Shown: piece after piece, positions 33,400-43,664 of the stretch
How positions within the stretch are numbered: the stretch's first letter is position 1
Layout of the letters: every line of letters starts with the position of its first letter
NCBI GenBank assembly: GCA_037127315.1
Contig: JBBBDQ010001027.1
Span: 4,511,001-4,575,000 of the forward strand
Origin: Ascarosepion bandense
Taxonomy: Eukaryota > Mollusca > Cephalopoda > Sepiida > Sepiidae
Reading direction: 5' to 3'
Length of the DNA stretch: 64,000 nt
Notes under the pieces: generated by a model
Told to the model about the DNA's origin: nothing
Databases searched by the model: none
Seen by the model: only the letters and a program-made list of their open reading frames with translations
Position numbers and translations under genes: made by a program

Positions 33400-33400
<1 letters not shown>
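32868..33400. mobile_element. Mariner-type MITE with a nested second palindrome
   Basis: About 115-bp terminal inverted repeats (32868-32985 and 33285-33400), beginning taattattaggccgccccag and ending ctgggatggcctaataatta. Ends of the TTAGGC.G.CCCA type with TA next to them are common in mariners. Inside, 33005-33092 is a small palindrome made of two inverted cagggtgcgatgggtaaatt ends, the same terminal sequence as the mariner at 4469-6010. No transposase. Confidence 0.75.
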
Positions 33401-33419
<19 letters not shown>

Positions 33420-33438
<19 letters not shown>

Positions 33439-33679
33439 ATGTATTTATATAATTTTTGTGTGATCTTATATTTCTTTTCAGAACAAAAATTATATAAAAA
33501 TTGTTTGAATGTTTCATTTATATTTTTAACTATGCATTTAGCCATTATCAAGGATGAATTTTATTTCATTTCTAACTGAATATATAGATTGTTTTATGTG
33601 TGTATGTAGAATTATAAGAATGCTTTATTTTCTAAACATGGTCAACAGATTGTGGTCATATTCATAGTTGATATTCTTG
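33420..33679 (+). repeat. Repeat R3 with empty Helitron site
   Basis: Same repeat as 14165-14403. At 33664/33665 ttca|tagttgatatt is uninterrupted, whereas at 14404 and 16619 a Helitron occupies that A/T. Confidence 0.7.
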
Positions 33680-34099
33680 AGTATTGCACACTCTGTGAGA
33701 AAAAGAGCACAATGACACAATTCACTTTCCCAGAAATTTCAAAACAGCTTGCTGTACTGCTTGGCATTTGCACCAGATCCTCTAATATAAAGATTTAAGA
33801 GTGTTTCAATGTTAATCTGAGTACAGTGCAGAGGATTTCTAAAGAGTTGGAGAAGTCTAATGGTGATTATGAAGGTGTTTGGAGTTATCACCAGTGGTGA
33901 CGATGTTATACCTCCATTCATCTTTCCACAGGACTTCAACTCAACAGGGAGGCACGACATCAAGTGCCCTGAAGAGATAGTGCTGCCCTGGGTTAAGGGG
34001 GAGGCTGCTAGAAGACCCTATGTCTGGCAACAGGACTCTGCACCATTTCCACACAAGCAGGAGAACCCAGTCATGACTATTAGACAATTTCTTGTTTAG

Positions 34100-34675
34100 T
34101 TGTTTGTTTTACCAGCATATCTACCCTTTTGGGTCATATCTACCCTTTTGGGTCATATCTACCCTTTTGGGTCATTTAATGCTGAAGAATTTGTTTGGTT
34201 TTTGTTTACTGCATATTGATCTTTTGTGAGTCTATTGCTGTCGAGATATAAGTAGAAATGTTGTGATTTGATGTGTGGTGTTCATATGCTATCTTCTTTT
34301 GCAACTGTATTTTGTTATATAATTTTGTTGCTTTTAGAAATTTTAAAAGATAGATAGATATACACAGACTGAGATCGATAGATAGATATGAACAGTCTGA
34401 GATCGATAGATAGATAAATAGATAGATAGATAGATTAGTTTAGTTTAGTTGTTTGTTTTACCAGCATATCTACCTTTTTGGGTCATATCTACCCTTTTGG
34501 ATAATTTAATGCTGAAGAATTTGTTTGGTTTTCTTTTTCCTGCTTGTTGATCTTTTGTGAGTCTATTGCTGTCGAGATATAAGCAGTGGTGTTGTGATTT
34601 GATGTGTGATGGCTATGTGCTATCTTCTTTTGTGACTGTATTTTGTTATATAATTTTGTTGCTTTTAGAAATTCT
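34100..34675 (-). repeat. Duplicated 240-bp repeat around a GATA microsatellite
   Basis: Two direct copies (34100-34340 and 34435-34675) share gtttagttgtttgttttacc and gagtctattgctgtcgagat, separated by (gata)n-like sequence. On the minus strand each copy ends gcattaaatgaccca...agatatgctggtaaaacaaa, the tail motif also seen in the 5S-tRNA SINEs, so they are probably 3' ends of a retroposon. Within the first copy ctacccttttgggtcatat is itself repeated three times. Confidence 0.7.
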
Positions 34676-34685
34676 AATAGGTCAC

Positions 34686-35010
34686 TGAGCATGTAAGCAA
34701 CGAGGAGGTGTTGGAAAGAATGGCAACAAAAAGGAAATTGATGCTGAGCATCAGGAAGAGACAACTGAAGTTCCTAGGACATGCAATGAGGAAAGAGAGC
34801 CTGGAGAACCTGATACTGACTGGTCAGATAGAAGGAAGGAGAGACAGAGGAAGGCAGCGGATAACATATTTGCAGGGTCTGATCAGGTGGATGACGGAAC
34901 GGGGGTTGCCAGGAGCAACAGGCTCAAACATACTAAGAGCCACAAGGGATAGGGAGACATGGAGAACCATGTTCGCCTATGTCCTGAAGGGACAGGGCAC
35001 ATAGAAGAAG
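34686..35010 (+). pseudogene. RTE (BovB-like) 3' end with target duplication
   Basis: 5'-truncated RTE copy encoding MLSIRKRQLKFLGHAMRKES, GRRDRGRQRITYLQG and RATRDRETW, ending at the stop with an atagaagaag tail. Flanked by aataggtcac (34676-34685 and 35011-35020). Very similar to 36890-37628, so fairly recent. The 98-codon frame 34708-35004 is intact. Confidence 0.92.
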
Positions 35011-35212
35011 AATAGGTCACACTTTACATCTGGCCATGAAACTCCCCAACCTGCAATTTCTTGATAATTAAGTGTGGGGCATAGTTGAGCAAGAGACCAA
35101 CAAAACTTCTTTTAACACCAAAGATAAAGTGAAAGCAAGAATTATGGCAGCATTCCCCAACTTAAGGAGACTGTCCCAAAGAGGTGCAGGAAATTCTAAG
35201 GCCGAGGTTGAA

Positions 35213-36010
35213 TTCCCTTCCGTTTACTTGCTTCCCTGACACCTACTGTTGGGACGCCCACACCTATTCGGCTATAATGGACTATTCCATTACTATGTAA
35301 AGTAATGGTGGCATCTACGTGAGGAGAGTGTGCCGAGCAGCCGATCGACAAATCAGTCGTAGACTTCCGGTGACGACCCGGAAGTACCCATTGCTCATAC
35401 TACGTCTTACGACGGTTGAGACGATTAACCTTTATTCTTGTATTGGATACTAATAACCTTTGTAAATACTATTTTCACGGAATACAACAATTAACCTATT
35501 CCTGTTGTTGAGTTATTTATTTTTACTCACAACATAACACCTACAATCTCCAAGAATTTAAATGTAAAGTCAACAGCCATCTCCTATGTCACTAACCTGC
35601 ATCCTGTCTCTCATGCTCCTTTCTCCGTCCACTCTACTCTAATCAGTATTCTCATCTTTCTCTTATGCACTTCCTGACACCCCCTATAACCTGTCACTCT
35701 TTCTCATAACTTTCCTCCTATGTAATCCTCTGAAAAACAGAGGCAGTAAAATGCCTTGCTTGGGACAATATGATTATAAAAAATATTCTTTACTATTATT
35801 ATGTGGATATAAAGTGGGGGATCAATTCTTGATTACAATCACTACATAAACTAATCCCTCACTTTATGGCTACAGTCATCATTTTTTACCCACTTCCTGA
35901 CACCCCCTATAACCTTTCACTCTTTCTCATAACTTTTCTTCTATGTAACCCCCTAAAAAACAGTGGCAGTAAAATGCCTTGCTTGGGGCGATATGATTAT
36001 TAAAAAAAAA
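35213..36010 (+). pseudogene. LINE-J 3' ends with a solo LTR and a hairpin repeat inside
   Basis: LINE-J coding end (gaattcccttccgtttactt) is split by an LTR at 35247-35539 and resumes with tacaatctccaagaattt. A first 3' UTR ends at about 35785 (atatgattataaaaa), followed by the hairpin repeat (35807-35869) and a second LINE-J tail ending at about 36010. Same tail-hairpin-tail pattern as at 30361-31130. Confidence 0.8.
35247..35539 (+). mobile_element. Solo LTR (family L1) with 5-bp target duplication
   Basis: 293 bp, TGTTGGGACGCC...CATAACA, flanked by cctac (35242-35246 and 35540-35544), inside LINE-J. Near-identical to 122-413 on the other strand. Confidence 0.95.
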
Positions 36011-36637
36011 TTCTCATTTTGTTTTAATATTAATATAAATTTTTAATATAAATGAGCCAGACTGTGTTTAAACTCTGAAATAAAATTTGGTTCATAAAAA
36101 ATTACAGTTCCTTACCTTTTGGAAATATTCATATATCATTATCAACTAATTTTTGAACTCACCTGAAAATTTAAAAAAAAAAAATATTAATATTATAAAA
36201 TTAGACAGAAATGATTTAAAAATGAAAACAACAGTAATAATAATAACAACAGTAATAATAATAAAAGCGGAAAAAAGCCAAGTGAGGTAAGCTTGATTGT
36301 AAATCTACAGCAGAAATCCCTAAACTTTTTTGTCATCATCCACTTTCACATGGAAAAGTTTTCCAACAAAAAGCATACTAAATTTCTCTGGTAAAAGTTT
36401 GTTACTGGTTCATAAAATGATTTTAAGATATCGTAAAATAAAAAAAATACCCAGGGAAGGAGTAACAAATAATGCTGCTGCTATTACTACAACTGTACTA
36501 ACAAATAAATGAAAGCCATTTGACCACTGAAAACTATATATATATAAATAATGCTCTACTAAATATCGAGCACTTTTAATAAAGTAAATCACTATAAACA
36601 GTGGACGGCTAATCTATTAGTTTGTACTACTTCTAAG

Positions 36638-36685
<48 letters not shown>
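36010..36685. other. AT-rich stretch without recognised genes; GT microsatellite
   Basis: Contains (ta/aac) simple repeats near 36225-36265 and a (GT)n tract at 36641-36683. No protein motif found. Confidence 0.6.
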
Positions 36686-36689
36686 TCTC

Positions 36690-36885
36690 TGCTAAAATGA
36701 AAACATCATCTATGTAGCGGACATATATTTTCAGTTTGGTAATCTTTTTAAAAACTGTTTTTCTTCATAGGCCATGTAAAAGTTAGAAAAGCATAGACCA
36801 AGGGGATTTCTCATACTTACTCCATTAGTTTGAAGTAATTTGTGGACGAACTTAATGCTATAATTAGTTGGGAGATAAGACCTCA
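36690..36885 (-). pseudogene. Penelope-like RT catalytic-core fragment
   Basis: Minus strand: LLQTNGVSMRNPLGLCFSNF then YMAYEEKQFLKRLP, and after a one-base frameshift YVRYIDDVFILAEN near 36695-36735, which holds the Y-x-DD catalytic pair. The G.xMG.PLG..xAN.xM spacing and the short gap to YxDD fit Penelope-like RTs. Joins an RTE fragment head-on at about 36888. Confidence 0.75.
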
Positions 36886-36889
36886 TACA

Positions 36890-37628
36890 GAAAGTAGCAG
36901 CGGAGAGTGACAAGAAGGGACTACAAATAAACTTTAAGAAAACTGAGTGCATGGTCATCAGCAAAAGATACAACCCAAAATGCCAAATACAGGTGGGGGA
37001 TAACAGAATCAAACAAGTCCAAGAATTTAAGTACCTAGGAAGTGTTCTAACAGGAGATGGAAAGTGCGACACGGAGATCCGAAGGCGAATTGGCATGGCA
37101 AAGGACGCATCCCAGAAGATGAGCAAAATACTAACACACAGGAAAATCTCAATAGAAACGAAGAAAAGAGTGCTAGACTGCTACGTGATGTCAGTTCTTC
37201 AATACGGCAGTGAATGCTGGACAATATCATAGAAAATGAGGACAAAACTGGAAGCGGCCGAAATGTGGTTCTACAGAAGGATGCTACGGATATCGTGGCC
37301 TGAGCATACAAGCAACGACGAGGTGTTGGAGAGAATGGCAACGAAAAGGAGATTGATGCTGAGCATCAGGAAGAGACAACTGAAGTTCCTGGGACATGCA
37401 ATGAGGAAGGAGAGCCTGGAGAACCTGATACTGACTGGACAGATAGAAGGAAGGAGAGACAGAGGAAGGCAGCGGATAACATATTTGCAGGGCCTGATCA
37501 GGTTGATGACGGAACGGGGGTTGCCAGGAGCAACAGGAGCAAACATACTAAGAGCCACAAGGGATAGGGAGACGTGGAGAGCCATGATCGCCTACGTCCT
37601 GAAGGGACAGGGCACATAGAAGAAGAAG
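36890..37628 (+). pseudogene. RTE (BovB-like) LINE 3' third
   Basis: Starts in the region after YADD (DKKGLQINFKKTECMVISKR) and continues through KQVQEFKYLGSVLTGDGKCD, RVLDCYVMSVLQYGSECWTI, a stop, then EMWFYRRMLRISWPEHTSND, RKRQLKFLGHAMRKESLENL and RATRDRETWRAMIAYVLKGQ. Ends tagaagaagaagaag, a short tandem tail. Only one stop breaks the frame, so it is one of the younger copies. Lacks the RT core and endonuclease. Confidence 0.9.
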
Positions 37629-38049
37629 AAGTTGGTAGATATGGGGTGATAGTATCATTCAGGAATTTTAACAGTTGTTATATGGTTGCTGGAATCTGAG
37701 AAATGATAGGTCGTAAGGGGTAAAATGTTGAGTTGTGATGATGCTTAGTGCCAAGATTGTCATTTTTTCAGTGGTTTAAAGATAAAAGGATATTTTGGCA
37801 AGCAGGTTCTTTGATTGTAAAGTGCTCAATATCAAGATAGAGCATCAATAAATTAATGAAGAGAAGTTTGTTACTTAACTGAGCAGAGACATGGCAACTT
37901 CAAAGTTTCATGAAGGAACCATTATGAAATCTTCACTCATCAGAGCAGAATAAAAAAAGCCCTGAGAAATAAGGACATCATAAGGGTGCCTTCATGAAAA
38001 TTCAAAGTAAGCATGACTGCTCAGTTAAGAGACAAACTTCTCTATATTA

Positions 38050-38052
<3 letters not shown>

Positions 38053-38132
<80 letters not shown>
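38053..38132. repeat. (CA)n(TA)n microsatellite
   Basis: About 18 CA units run into about 22 TA units. The preceding 37630-38050 holds no recognised element. Confidence 0.97.
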
Positions 38133-38135
<3 letters not shown>

Positions 38136-38296
38136 CGCTCTCACACCCTGATTGAGCACTCTGGAAAAATGGTAGACTTTGAAAAACAGTAGCTACTCTG
38201 GCATCTACGAATCGTTCATTCAGCAATGAATTAGAACACTGTCAGCTATTGGGCATGTATAATGATAACATACACGCTAAAAAGTGTGCCTTCTTC

Positions 38297-38439
38297 GACC
38301 GAGCACCCGTAGATCAGAGTTAGAATCACCAACTGACGCCAATTCGATCGGGTTTCAATCCTGGGAAAAAGCAATCAGCTGTCTAAATGTACTGATAAGC
38401 TGTGATACAGCCAAACAGATCTGTCTGTGGATGACTATA

Positions 38440-38440
<1 letters not shown>
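38297..38440 (+). mobile_element. Hammerhead-carrying tRNA-like SINE
   Basis: tRNA-like head with A box gtagatcagagttag (38309-38323) and B box ggtttcaatcc (38351-38361), then ctgataagctgtgatacagc and caaacagatctgtctgtgg (38392-38429). The hammerhead core is degenerate here (CTGATAA for CTGATGA, CAAA for GAAA). Ends in a TA tract that runs to about 38475. Confidence 0.75.
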
Positions 38441-38479
<39 letters not shown>

Positions 38480-38539
38480 GGATATCGAGGTAGCACATAC
38501 TTTTCTAAACAAGTATTGTTAAATATAACAGACAATGAA

Positions 38540-39110
38540 TGCCTATTATGTTTAACCATGAGCCGTTCTAAACATTGTATTTTGGCTTTAATTTCAGGTG
38601 AAAATAAAGACCTCTCTGAAGATGGCTCATGTGAGCTGAAAGCTTAGAATCAACTTAATAAAAAATTATTCAAATGTTGGAAAATTTTTGTCTTTATTTT
38701 CAACTGAAATTAAAGCCAAAATACAATGATCATGATTAAGCATAATAGTGTCTCTTATGTTTAACAAAATATATATATATATATATTGAGGCAGCACATA
38801 ATTTTCGAAACATATACTGTTAAATATAACAGACAATGAATGTCTATTATGTTTAATCACGAGCCATTCTAAACATTGTATTTTGGCTTTAATTTCAGTT
38901 AAAAATAAAGACAAAAATTGTCCAACATTTGGATAATTTTTTATTAAGTTGATTCTAAGCTTTCAGCTCACATGAGCCATCTTCAGAGAGGTTAGAGATA
39001 AAAATATCCAAATGTTGTACAATTTTTGTCTTTATCTTCACCTGAAATTAAACCGAAAATATAATGTTAGGAACAGCTCATGATTAAACATAATAGGCAT
39101 TCATTTTGTG
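38540..39110. repeat. Foldback elements related to 22558-23090
   Basis: Two partial inverted structures share cattgtattttggctttaat, attaaagccaaaatacaatg and ctctgaagatggctcatgtg (plus strand at about 38611; minus strand at about 38965-38985, followed by gaaagctt in the expected orientation). A TA tract at 38770-38786 separates them. Confidence 0.65.
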
Positions 39111-39233
39111 TTATATTTAACAATATCTATTATGCATTACTCTTCAGCCATGAATTGAAATCTCTTGGCTGCTGGCATGTGTATACACCACATATACATA
39201 CCATTAAGATCTCCTCTCTCAGCTGTGTGCCAA

Positions 39234-39362
39234 TAGCTTAGGCATAAGTTCAGAGACCAATATCAAATCAGTCAAGTTTTGATCCCGGCTGGAAGCAATC
39301 AGATGTCTAGACACACTGATGAGCTGTGATACAGCAAAAGAGGCTTGTATGTGGATGACTAT
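39234..39362 (+). mobile_element. Hammerhead-carrying tRNA-like SINE
   Basis: A box tagcttaggcataag (39234-39248), B box gttttgatcccgg (39276-39288), hammerhead: CTGATGA (39316-39322), stem II GCTGT-gat-ACAGC (39323-39335), AAAA in place of GAAA, and GTA (39347-39349) as cleavage triplet. Stem I here is good: ACACA before CTGATGA pairs with TGTG after the cleavage site. Ends tggatgactatatata. Confidence 0.78.
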
Positions 39363-39420
39363 ATATATATATAAAAATTAGTTTTATGGTTAGGTAAACA
39401 GGACAGGTTAGGTAAACAGG

Positions 39421-39725
39421 ATGTGCGTCGTGGTGCAGTGGATATCGGCTCGGAACGAGAAATCGGGAAGCCGAGTTCGAATTCCAGCTGAATTCATCGC
39501 ATTCACTTATGCACAAATACCCTTGGGAAAGGTATTAATCCGTCTCTTCCTTCCAGTTATGGGTTAAATAACAGGACAGATTGGGTTCTATAGCTTTGGC
39601 TGGCAACCAGTCTACCGCAGAAAACAATGGCAAACTACTGCGGGATAATCTTCTGCCCAGTCAGTCATGTCTCTTTTGAGACATGATCGCCCAAGCGTGT
39701 ATCACGTATGGCACTTCACTGACTG
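39421..39725 (+). mobile_element. SINE-A, near-consensus
   Basis: Best-preserved head in the window: gtggtgcagtggatatcggc and gagttcgaattccagctg. Flanked by aaacagg (39414-39420 and 39726-39732). Body and 3' end complete. It sits at the 5' edge of the RTE copy at 39731. Confidence 0.92.
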
Positions 39726-39730
39726 AAACA

Positions 39731-40197
39731 GGACAATTTTGCTAGAAACAAAGAAGAGGGTACGGGATTGCTATGTGTTGTCAGTTCTTCAATATGGCAG
39801 TGAACGCTGGACAATATCATCATAGATGAAGGAAAAACTTGAAGCAACTGAAATGTGGTTCTACAGAAGGATACTGCAAATATCATGGATTGAGCATGTG
39901 AGCAATGATGAGGTCTTAGAAATGATGGAAATGAAAAGGAAATTAATACTGAGCATCAGAAAGCGACAGCTGAAGTTTCTGGGACATGCAACGAGGAAAG
40001 AGGGCTTAGAGAACCTGATACTAACAGGCCAGATAGAGGAGAAAAAGAGACAGGGGAAAGCAGTGGATAACATATTTGAAGGACATAATCAATTTAGTAT
40101 AACAGGAGAAGACGTGCTAAGAGCCACCAGGGATAGGGAGATGTGGAAAGCCATGATCGCCTACGTCCTGAAAGACAAGGGCACATAGAAGAAGAAT
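39731..40197 (+). pseudogene. RTE (BovB-like) 3' end
   Basis: From LETKKRVRDCYVLSVLQYGS onward, then EMWFYRRILQISWIEHVSND, RKRQLKFLGHATRKEGLENL, RATRDREMWKAMIAYVLKDK. Stop and tagaagaagaat tail at 40197. The 120-codon frame 39826-40188 is open. Confidence 0.88.
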
Positions 40198-40230
40198 ATA
40201 TATGCCAACTGTTTATAAGAAATTATAATG

Positions 40231-40296
40231 TGGATATAAAATTGGGGATCAATTCTATATTATAATCAATATATAAACTGATCCCTCATTTTGTGG
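40231..40296. repeat. Hairpin repeat
   Basis: tggatataaaattggggatc...gatccctcattttgtggcca; a mismatched version of the hairpin family listed at 30495. Confidence 0.7.
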
Positions 40297-40317
40297 CCAT
40301 GCTAGTTTCTATACATT

Positions 40318-40466
40318 TATATTCTAGATTTATGGGCTTGAGCTAGTAGATGGCAGAGCGGGATTTGGGTGGTGTAACAAGAGAAGGCATGCTAAGAGCC
40401 ACCAGGGATAAGGAGACGTGGAAGGCCATGATCACCTACGTCCTGAATGGACAGGGCACATAGAAT
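40318..40466 (+). pseudogene. RTE (BovB-like) extreme 3' end
   Basis: About 145 bp covering GREGMLRATRDKETWKAMIT-like codons to the stop and acagggcacatagaataag end. Confidence 0.8.
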
Positions 40467-40621
40467 AAGTACACATCTAGGAACATAAGAGAGGCCTTCA
40501 TTGGGACAACTCTCAAAACCTGATGTAATACAAAGAAATAAAACTGTCCATAATTTTTATTTTATGAATGCTGCCCAAATTTTAAAAAATGCATAATTCT
40601 TTATTTAGGAAAAAATGACGT

Positions 40622-40735
40622 TTTTCTACCTTTCCCAACGATATTCAGGCATAAGTGAATACAACAAGTTCAAACTCAGTCCTCCGATTTCTCATTCCGA
40701 GTTGATATGTATTACACCATAAATCACATCCAAAG
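40622..40735 (-). mobile_element. SINE-A head fragment
   Basis: Minus strand: decayed A box and gagtttgaacttg B-box region; ends in the 5' body (cgttgggaaagg). 3' half absent. Confidence 0.65.
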
Positions 40736-40772
40736 GCATAACCAACAACAGAACATAACAGGTGACAAATTC

Positions 40773-41038
40773 AGGTAGAAGACAATCAAGTGATGATAAC
40801 AACAAAGATGAGGACAATAGTCTTAATATAAATAATGATAATTCCTTATTCCAGAAATTCAGGCAGAAGGCTATTAGGTGATAATAACAACAAAGATGAG
40901 GACAATAGTCTTAATATAAATAATGATAATTCCTTATTCCAGAAATTCAGGCAGAAGGCTATTAGGTGATAATAACAACAAAGATGAAGATAATAGTCTA
41001 AATATAAATCATGAAAATTCCTCATCCCATAAATTCAG
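40773..41038 (+). repeat. 88-bp tandem repeat, 3 copies
   Basis: Copies start at 40773, 40861 and 40949; unit contains gataataacaacaaagatga and aattccttattccagaaatt. Copies 1 and 2 nearly identical, copy 3 diverged. Not coding; parent sequence not recognised. Confidence 0.93.
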
Positions 41039-41049
41039 GTAGAAATCAT

Positions 41050-41480
41050 CAGAGTCACAACATTCCTGTCTTTTTATTAAGAATTTTTAATCCCAAAATA
41101 TATTACCTTCTTTAACAACTTTTCTTTTGAGTCACATGAAATTTCTCAATGTAATTTCTCCACTATTTCCTTTTCATGTTAACCTTTTTGGTGCATATGT
41201 ACGTAGCATCATAGAAATTAACAAATTTCAATTGCCTTGTTTATGAAGTGACATGTTTGTGAAAGAAATACCGTTGTGATCTGAAAAGTACAGATTAAAA
41301 CTACTGTATCCCCCAAAATATGAGCCATACTCTTTGTAAAATTTAAAACAATTGCACTGAGAAAAAAATATATTAATATTTAGTATAAACACTTCAATCA
41401 GAAACCTTTTTTGAGATTGCTGGAAATTTTAGGTTTATAGTTGCAGTAACTACCACTCCATCTCCGAAATTTTTTTAAAG
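41050..41480. other. Unassigned AT-rich stretch
   Basis: No repeat or motif recognised. Confidence 0.4.
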
Positions 41481-42180
41481 TTTTGTTTAACAGCATATCA
41501 ACCTCTGTGGGTTATTTAATGCCAAAAAATTGGGTTTTTAAGATATTTTTTAATGTTTGGTTATAGTAAGAAGGTTGATTAAGTCAGACTTTAATGAAAT
41601 TTTTTTGTTTTATTATTTTATTTTAGAAAACTGAAAATGTCTTCTAGTTTTGTATTCAAAAATGTTTTGCTGAGAATAATTTTTTTCTTTCAAAAATGTG
41701 TTATGGAAATAATTTTTTCTTGAAAAATGTATTGTTGGTAATATTTTTCCTTCAAAAATGTATATCTTTCCATAAAAGTCTATTTTTATGTATATATTTC
41801 TATAAAAGTCTATTTTTATACTTTCATGGTGTTTTGACTCCAGTTTGGGGGTCGAATATTTGTCCATAGTGTGGACCCTAACAGGTGCTACCACTCCGGG
41901 TCAGAGTGGATCTGAGAACAGCAGCAATTAAGAGGAGGTTGTGAGTAGCATGAAACCACCTCTTAATTGCTGCTGTTCTCAAATCCACCCTGACCTGGAG
42001 TGGTAGCACCTTTTAGGATCCCACTATGGACAAATATTCAACCCCCAAACTGGGGTCAAAACACTAAGAAAGTATAAAAATACACTTTTATAGAAATATA
42101 TGTTCCTCACAACCTCCCAATCAGAGTCATTGCTGCCAGATGCAGTTTACCATCATACCCAGGACCCATCATCTTCTAAA
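41480..42180. repeat. Dispersed repeat P with a 330-bp palindrome
   Basis: Left part matches 6345-6570; the Helitron site found there is empty here (41764/41765). The centre (about 41780-42110) is a palindrome: caccactccgggtcagagtg, aacagcagcaattaagagg and their inverted copies meet at about 41945. Ends ccagatgcagtttaccatca, as at 7140. Confidence 0.75.
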
Positions 42181-42317
42181 TTGTATTTTGTGCTAGTTAA
42201 GAAATATTTAACAAGACTACTATCTTTATCTGTTAATGCATAATGACAAGCATTTTTGACCACATTTTATCTGTTGCAGTTTTCATTCAAGTATCATAAT
42301 TTATTCCTATTCCAAGA

Positions 42318-43115
42318 GGACGTGCATTGTGGGACAGTGAATATCAGATTGGAATGGAAAATCAGAAGGTCACATTCAAATTTCAATTGAATTCATTGCA
42401 CTCACTTGCACGCAAATACCTTGGGAAAGATATTACTCCATCTCTTCCCAACAGCTATGGGTGAAATAACAGGACAGATTGGGTTCTATAGCCTTGGTTG
42501 GCAACCAGTCTACCACTTAACTGAATGACTGAATAGTGAAAACATGATTAAGGCTTCTACTGTGCATAAAGTGGGGAATCAGTTTTATATTGTTATGAAG
42601 TAATAAACTGATCCCCCACTAATTTCTACTTAATACTATAATACATCTCTTCCCTCTCTAGTTATGAGTCGAATAACAGGAGAGATTGGGTTCTGTAGCC
42701 TTGGTTGGCAACCAGTCTACTGCAGAAAGCAATGGCAACCTACTGCAGGATAATATTTATTCGAGACATGATCGCCCAAAACATGTATCACATATGGCAC
42801 TTAACTGACTGACTGAATATAATAGTTGAAAACATGATTAAGGCTTCTACTGTGCATAAAGTGGGGGATCAGTTTTATATTGTTATGAAGGAATAAATTG
42901 ATCCCCCACTAATTTCTACTTAATACTATAATACATCTCTTCCCCCTCTAGTTATGAGTCGAATAACAGGAGATATTAAGTTCTGTAGCCTTGGTTGGCA
43001 ACCAGTCTACCACAGAAAGTACTGGCAACCTACTGCAGGAAAATCTTCTGCTCAGTCAGTCATGTCTCTTGAGACATGATCATGCAAGCATGTATCTTGT
43101 ATAGCACCTAATTGA
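42318..43115 (+). mobile_element. SINE-A composite trimer (SINE, hairpin, SINE, hairpin, SINE)
   Basis: A headed SINE-A with an internal deletion (42318-42535) is followed by two tandem units (about 42536-42826 and 42827-43112). Each unit is: atagttgaaaacatgattaa, hairpin (42565-42621 and 42855-42910), actataatacatctcttccc, then a head-less SINE-A body ending in tggcacttaactgactga or similar. Opposite-strand dimer version at 4606-5155; older version at 575-1010. Confidence 0.85.
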
Positions 43116-43261
43116 TTTCAAGTTACCGCTTAACGTATACAACTGATGCTCGGCAAGTAACGGTTTTACCGTTACGTTCATTCTTGTGTGATTTTTCATT
43201 GGTAATAATAACAGTCTTTTGCAAAGTGTTTCATGGAATTACAATTAAAATATTTTGTAAT

Positions 43262-43500
43262 ATCCCCCCTCTATCTTCTTCTTTAAATGCCATGTCCTTT
43301 CCACTGTCTCTCTTCTTTTTTTCTGTCCTGTAGGTATTAAATTCTCCACGCCTTCCTTCCTCATTATGTGTCCCAGAAACTTCAGCTGTCTCTTCTTGAT
43401 GCCAAGTATAAGTTTTTTTTTCGTCTGCATCCTCTCGAAAACCTCATCATTGCTCACATGTTCAATACATGCTATCCGCAGCATCCTTCTGTAGAACTAC
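43262..43500 (-). pseudogene. RTE (BovB-like) C-terminal fragment
   Basis: Minus strand: RRMLRIACIEHVSNDEVFER, KKKLILGIKKRQLKFLGHIM, RKEGVENLIPTGQ. No 3' terminus of the standard kind. Confidence 0.8.
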
Positions 43501-43664
43501 TGTCTATCAGTACAATCAAACTATAAATACTTTCCGAAAAATTTAAAGGTTGTCACTCATTCATGTATAAATACTAACTTTGTTGACAGAATATTTTCAT
43601 GATCAGAAGTAGGTCGGTCACAAAAATTTTATTTATCACCAATTTCATGTTTTCATAAAAGCAA

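Larger units (their letters stand above)
33680..35212 (+). pseudogene. Mariner/Tc1 transposase relic, split by later insertions
   Basis: Transposase pieces: VFGVITSGDDVIPPFIFP and RPYVWQQDSAPF (second Asp) at 33860-34055; after the insertions, a YIWP..SP.CNFLDN-type third-Asp region near 35030-35065 (in mutated form), then GIVEQETNKTSFNTKDKVKA and RIMAAFPNL at 35075-35165. Interrupted at about 34100-34675 by a repeat pair and at 34686-35010 by an RTE copy. The 3' end is replaced by LINE-J sequence at 35213. Confidence 0.8.

Noticed and set aside
39421..39500. tRNA gene
   Set aside because: Only the A and B box regions resemble a tRNA; the sequence is the head of a repeated SINE.
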